A stretch of DNA of 9,146 bases from an uncultured Lachnospiraceae bacterium (GTDB lineage: Bacteria; Bacillota; Clostridia; Lachnospirales; Lachnospiraceae). The notes beneath the pieces are model-generated. The model ran no database searches and was not told where the DNA came from. It was given only the letters and a program-made list of their open reading frames with translations. Each line of letters starts with the position of its first letter. The stretch's first letter is position 1. The stretch is taken from positions 1-9,146 of the forward strand of contig CADBQE010000282.1 of NCBI GenBank assembly GCA_902796695.1. The letters run 5' to 3'. Of the stretch, positions 6,139 through 9,146 are shown in pieces. The position numbers and the translations under genes were made by a program.

Positions 6139-7014
6139 ATGGAGATCATCAGGGAAAAGAAACTGACGGGGGAGCGCGCCCTGTTCGCGTCGCGCGGCCT
6201 TCAGATCGAAAACTGCGTGTTCGACGACGGGGAATCGCCCTTAAAGGAAAGCCGCGACCTCATCCTGAAGGACACGCTGTTCCGCTGGAAATATCCGCTG
6301 TGGTACTGCGAAAACGTTACCGCGCGGGACTGCAGCTGGTTTGAAATGGCGCGGGCCGGCGTCTGGTATACAAAACACATCCGCGTGGAAAACGCGATGA
6401 TCCAGGCTCCGAAAAACTTCAGACGCTGCGAAGACGTGACGCTGGTCGATACGGTCTTTACCCATGCGGAGGAGACGCTGTGGAGCTGCCGGGACGTGAA
6501 GCTGGAGCGCGTGACGGCCCGGGGCGATTATTTCGCGATGAACTGCAGCGGCATGGAAGTGGACGGCCTGAAGCTGGACGGCAACTATTCGTTCGACGGC
6601 GCGAAAGACGTGGTGATCCGCAATTCCCGCCTGCTGACCAAGGACGCCTTCTGGAATTCGGAAAACGTAACGGTATAAGATTCCTTCATTTCCGGCGAAT
6701 ATCTGGGCTGGAACGCCCGGAACCTGACGCTGGTGAACTGCACGGTGGAAAGCCTGCAGGGTATGTGCTATGTGGAAAACCTGGTCATGAAGGACTGCAC
6801 CCTGATCGATACGACCCTGGCCTTCGAGTATTCGTCGGTGGATGCCTCGATCGACAGCCGGGTGGAGAGCATCCTCAATCCCGCTTCCGGCGTGATCCGC
6901 GCGGAGTCCGTGGGAGAACTGATCCGGGAACCGGACCGGATCGATCCGGCGAAGACGCAGGTGATCTGCGGCAGGATCGAACAGGAATCCGACCGGCCCG
7001 CGTGGCTGCGGTGA
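6139..7014 (+). pseudogene. DUF3737 family beta-helix protein, interrupted by an in-frame TAA
   Basis: I recognise the DUF3737 family, whose function is not established. The reading frame holds 290 sense codons, close to family length, but a TAA at 6676-6678 splits it into 179 and 111 codons. There is no frameshift: the sequence after the stop (DSFISGEYLGWNARNLTLVNC) continues the family pattern in the same frame to the TGA at 7012-7014. The protein consists of imperfect coils of about 19-21 residues with motifs like CENVTARDC, CEDVTLVDT, CRDVKLERV, AKDVVIRNS, ARNLTLVNC and VENLVMKDC, consistent with a right-handed beta-helix. The stop falls at a variable position of one coil (SENVTV-stop-DS) where neighbouring coils have E, R, K, V or D, so one base change from a sense codon explains it. 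The ATG at 6139 has GGAG at 6125-6128. A GTG at 6733 could restart translation but lacks a ribosome-binding site. The 36-base gap after malQ shows no promoter or terminator. Confidence 0.82.
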
Positions 7015-7019
7015 CCGTG

Positions 7020-8192
7020 ATGAGCGACTTTGACCGCATCATTGACCGCCGCCCCTTTCACAGCCTGAAATGGAATGTGGCCGAGGGCGAGCTGCCCCTC
7101 TGGGTGGCGGATATGGATTTTGAGGCGCCGCCCTGCGTGCGCGCCGCGCTGCGGAAACGCCTGGATCACGGCATTTTCGGCTATACGGAGGTTCCGGATG
7201 AGTGGTACGATGCCTACCGGAACTGGTGGGCGGAGCGCCACGGCCTGACCCTTGAGAAGGACTGGCTGATTTTTGTGACCGGCGTGGTGCCGGCGATCTC
7301 GTCCCTGGTGCGGAAACTGACGACGCCCAACGAGAATGTCCTGATCCAGACCCCGGTCTACAATATCTTCTTCAACAGCATCATCAACAACGGCTGCCGC
7401 GTGCAGGAGAATCCGCTGATCTGCGAAAACGGGACCTGGCGCATGGATTTTGAGGATCTGGACCGGAAAATGGCGGATCCCCAGACCGGCCTGATGATCC
7501 TGTGCAATCCCCACAATCCGGTAGGCCGCATCTGGAGCCGGGAAGAACTGGCCCGTGTGGGCGAACTGGCCGCCCGCCATCACGTCACCGTGATCTCCGA
7601 TGAGATCCACTGTGATCTGACCGCGCCGGGGTTGTCCTACGTCCCCTTTGCCGGTGTTTCCGAAACCTGCAGACAGGTGAGCCTGACCTGCCTGGCCCCC
7701 ACGAAGACCTTCAACCTGGCGGGGCTGCAGACCGCCTGCCTGGCCGTCCCGGACCCGTTCCTGCGTCATAAGGCATGGCGGGCCGTGAATACGGATGAAG
7801 TGGCGGAACCGAATGCGTTTGCCTGCACGGCCGCCGTCGCCGCCTTCACGGAAGGAGGCCCGTGGCTGGACGAACTGCGGGAATATCTGTGGGAAAACCG
7901 CCGGATCGCGGAGGAGCGGATCCGCCGGGATCTGCCTTCCTGTCTGCCAACGCCTGCGGAGGCCACCTATCTGATGTGGCTGGATATTTCGGCCCTGGGA
8001 GACGGCACCGCACTGGCGGAGCACCTGCGGCGCACCACCGGCCTGGTCGTGACGGCCGGCGAAGAATACGGCGCGCCCGGCCGGGGCTTTCTGCGCATCA
8101 ATCTGGCCTGCCCCCGCGCCGTTCTCACGGATGCGCTGGACCGTCTGACCGCAGGGCTCAAAGACGCCCCCGTTCCGCGAAAAACTGACTGA
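7020..8192 (+). CDS. patB: PatB/MalY-type PLP-dependent C-S lyase (cystathionine beta-lyase-like aminotransferase)
   Basis: The 390-residue protein is a fold-type I PLP enzyme of the MalY/PatB branch of class I/II aminotransferases. Members cleave the C-S bond of cystathionine, cysteine or cysteine conjugates, giving pyruvate, ammonia and a thiol. Signatures are LWVADMDF near the N-terminus, GIFGYTEVPDEWY, VVPAISSLVR, CNPHNPVGR, Asp194 in SDEIHCDL (contacts the PLP ring nitrogen), the PLP lysine Lys229 in APTKTFNLAG, and Arg359 in FLRINLACP (likely holds the substrate carboxylate). The length equals that of E. coli MalY. I chose the ATG at 7020, five bases after the DUF3737 stop, with GGTGA at 7010-7014; in-frame GTG codons at 7011 and 7017 are possible alternatives. 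It may make homocysteine in methionine synthesis or scavenge sulfur; MalY also damps maltose regulation in E. coli, but no MalT partner is seen here. It probably shares a transcript with its neighbours. Confidence 0.92.
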   Translation: MSDFDRIIDRRPFHSLKWNVAEGELPLWVADMDFEAPPCVRAALRKRLDHGIFGYTEVPDEWYDAYRNWWAERHGLTLEKDWLIFVTGVVPAISSLVRKLTTPNENVLIQTPVYNIFFNSIINNGCRVQENPLICENGTWRMDFEDLDRKMADPQTGLMILCNPHNPVGRIWSREELARVGELAARHHVTVISDEIHCDLTAPGLSYVPFAGVSETCRQVSLTCLAPTKTFNLAGLQTACLAVPDPFLRHKAWRAVNTDEVAEPNAFACTAAVAAFTEGGPWLDELREYLWENRRIAEERIRRDLPSCLPTPAEATYLMWLDISALGDGTALAEHLRRTTGLVVTAGEEYGAPGRGFLRINLACPRAVLTDALDRLTAGLKDAPVPRKTD

Positions 8193-8204
8193 TAAAGGAT
8201 AACT

Positions 8205-9146
8205 ATGGCCCAATATACGCTGCTCAAAACCGAAGGACGGGCCAAACGGGCCCGTTTCGAAACCGTCCACGGCGTGATCGAAACCCCGGTCTTCATGAAC
8301 GTGGGAACCGTCGGCGCCATCAAAGGCGCCGTGTCCACCATGGATCTGAAGGAGATCGGATGCCAGGTGGAGCTCTCCAACACATATCATCTGCACGTGC
8401 GTCCCGGCGACGAGCTGATCCGGGACCTGGGCGGCCTGCACCGCTTTATGAACTGGGACCGGCCGATTCTGACAGACTCCGGCGGCTTTCAGGTCTTTTC
8501 CCTGGCCGGCCTGCGGAAAATCAAGGAGGAGGGCGTCAAATTCCATTCCCACGTGGACGGGCGCCTGATCTTCATGGGGCCGGAGGAAAGCATGCGGATC
8601 CAGTCCAATCTGGGCTCCACGATCGCCATGGCCTTCGACGAATGCATCGAAAACCCTTCTCCGCGCGACTACGTGGAGCAGAGCGTGGACCGCACCACCC
8701 GCTGGCTGATCCGCTGTCAGACAGAAATGGCGCGGCTGAACAGCCTGCCGCAGACCATCAACCGGCAGCAGCTCCTGTTTCGGATCAATCAGGGCGGCAC
8801 CTACGACGACATCCGCATCCGCCATGCGCAGGAGATCGCGGCGCTGGATCTGGACGGCTATGCGGTCGGCGGTCTGGCCGTAGGCGAGTCCCATGAGGAA
8901 ATGTACCGCGTTCTGGACCGGGTGGTGCCGCATCTGCCGCAGAATAAGCCCACCTACCTGATGGGGGTCGGCACGCCGGCCAATATCCTGGAATCCGTGG
9001 AACGCGGGATCGATTTCTTCGACTGCGTCTATCCGAGCCGCAACGGCCGCCACGGCCACGTCTATACCGGCCGCGGCAAGCTGAATCTGTTGAACAAAGC
9101 CTATGAGCGGGACATGGCCCCCATCGAAGAGGGCTGCAGCTGCCCG
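8205..9146 (+). CDS. tgt: tRNA-guanine(34) transglycosylase Tgt (3' end beyond window)
   Basis: Tgt swaps guanine 34 in the anticodon of GUN-decoding tRNAs for a 7-deazaguanine base (preQ1 in most bacteria), the committing step of queuosine formation. The first 314 residues of about 380 are present. Seen: SNTYHLHVRPG, the general acid/base Asp91 in TDSGGFQVFSL, MAFDEC, INQGGTYDD, GYAVGGLAVGES, MGVGTP, and the nucleophile Asp273 in FDCVYPSRNGRHGH. The window stops within the zinc site: Cys311 and Cys313 are present (GCSC) and the remaining ligands are beyond the edge. The Cys of MAFDEC and the Val of GGLAVGE match the preQ1-type pocket of the Zymomonas enzyme rather than the Gly of eukaryotic queuine enzymes. 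The catalytic loop and a longer linker before INQGG (NSLPQTINRQQLLF) are features I associate with a Clostridia-type subgroup. The ATG at 8205 has AAAGGA at 8194-8199 and follows patB after 12 bases. Confidence 0.96.
   Translation, partial: MAQYTLLKTEGRAKRARFETVHGVIETPVFMNVGTVGAIKGAVSTMDLKEIGCQVELSNTYHLHVRPGDELIRDLGGLHRFMNWDRPILTDSGGFQVFSLAGLRKIKEEGVKFHSHVDGRLIFMGPEESMRIQSNLGSTIAMAFDECIENPSPRDYVEQSVDRTTRWLIRCQTEMARLNSLPQTINRQQLLFRINQGGTYDDIRIRHAQEIAALDLDGYAVGGLAVGESHEEMYRVLDRVVPHLPQNKPTYLMGVGTPANILESVERGIDFFDCVYPSRNGRHGHVYTGRGKLNLLNKAYERDMAPIEEGCSCP

Noticed and set aside
6676..6678. Programmed stop-codon readthrough or selenocysteine/pyrrolysine-type recoding in the DUF3737 gene
   Set aside because: The codon is TAA, not TGA or TAG, is followed by G, and no downstream hairpin or recoding element is obvious. 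A nonsense mutation or sequence error is simpler.
6936..6949. Perfect 14-base palindrome ccggatcgatccgg
   Set aside because: It lies within the DUF3737 frame and is built from common GC-rich codons (RIDP). There is no second copy at a regulatory position, so chance is likely.
6480..7019. Possible 180-residue N-terminal extension of the PatB-like protein
   Set aside because: The extra residues are the DUF3737 coding region read in another frame, and family proteins begin at the point encoded from 7020.
6768..9059. Very long minus-strand open frame (763 codons) antisense to the DUF3737 end, patB and tgt
   Set aside because: It lies opposite genes with clear conserved motifs, and its predicted protein is rich in G, H, R and Q without recognisable domains. 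Long antisense frames are expected opposite GC-rich codon usage.

Overview
The window is a dense stretch of bacterial chromosome: GC-rich by eye (not counted), with short gaps, good Shine-Dalgarno sites and no RNA genes, insertion sequences, CRISPR arrays or long non-coding stretches. Gene content points to a GC-rich member of the Bacillota, probably Clostridia or a related gut lineage. The evidence is a ThiI without a rhodanese domain preceded by its own NifS-type cysteine desulfurase, a small HPr-like protein, a compact amylomaltase, a DUF3737 protein, and a Tgt with a tyrosine-proline-serine-arginine version of the catalytic loop. I would not name a genus from this.

Left part (1-2040): the 3' end of a cysteine desulfurase gene is followed by thiI, together a sulfur relay for 4-thiouridine in tRNA and possibly thiazole synthesis. 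A 77-residue HPr-like gene converges on thiI from the minus strand. It has its own terminator in the gap and a strong promoter that overlaps a likely divergent promoter for mtaB.

Middle (2040-4619): mtaB (methylthiolation of t6A37 in tRNA) overlaps yggS (PLP homeostasis) by 11 bases. A clear promoter then begins a second unit with an Lrp/AsnC-type regulator.

Right part (4627-9146): malQ follows the regulator after 7 bases. Next come a DUF3737 beta-helix gene interrupted by an in-frame TAA, a PatB/MalY-type PLP C-S lyase, and the first 314 codons of tgt (queuosine pathway). All lie on the plus strand with gaps of 5-36 bases, so one long transcript from the regulator's promoter is possible.

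Themes: four genes serve tRNA modification or its sulfur supply (nifS, thiI, mtaB, tgt). Three relate to PLP (nifS, patB as enzymes, yggS as homeostasis factor). I see mostly conserved housekeeping genes and no evidence of an undescribed multi-gene system. The best leads are the nonsense codon in the DUF3737 gene and the HPr-like protein that lacks the phosphocarrier histidine but keeps the regulatory serine.
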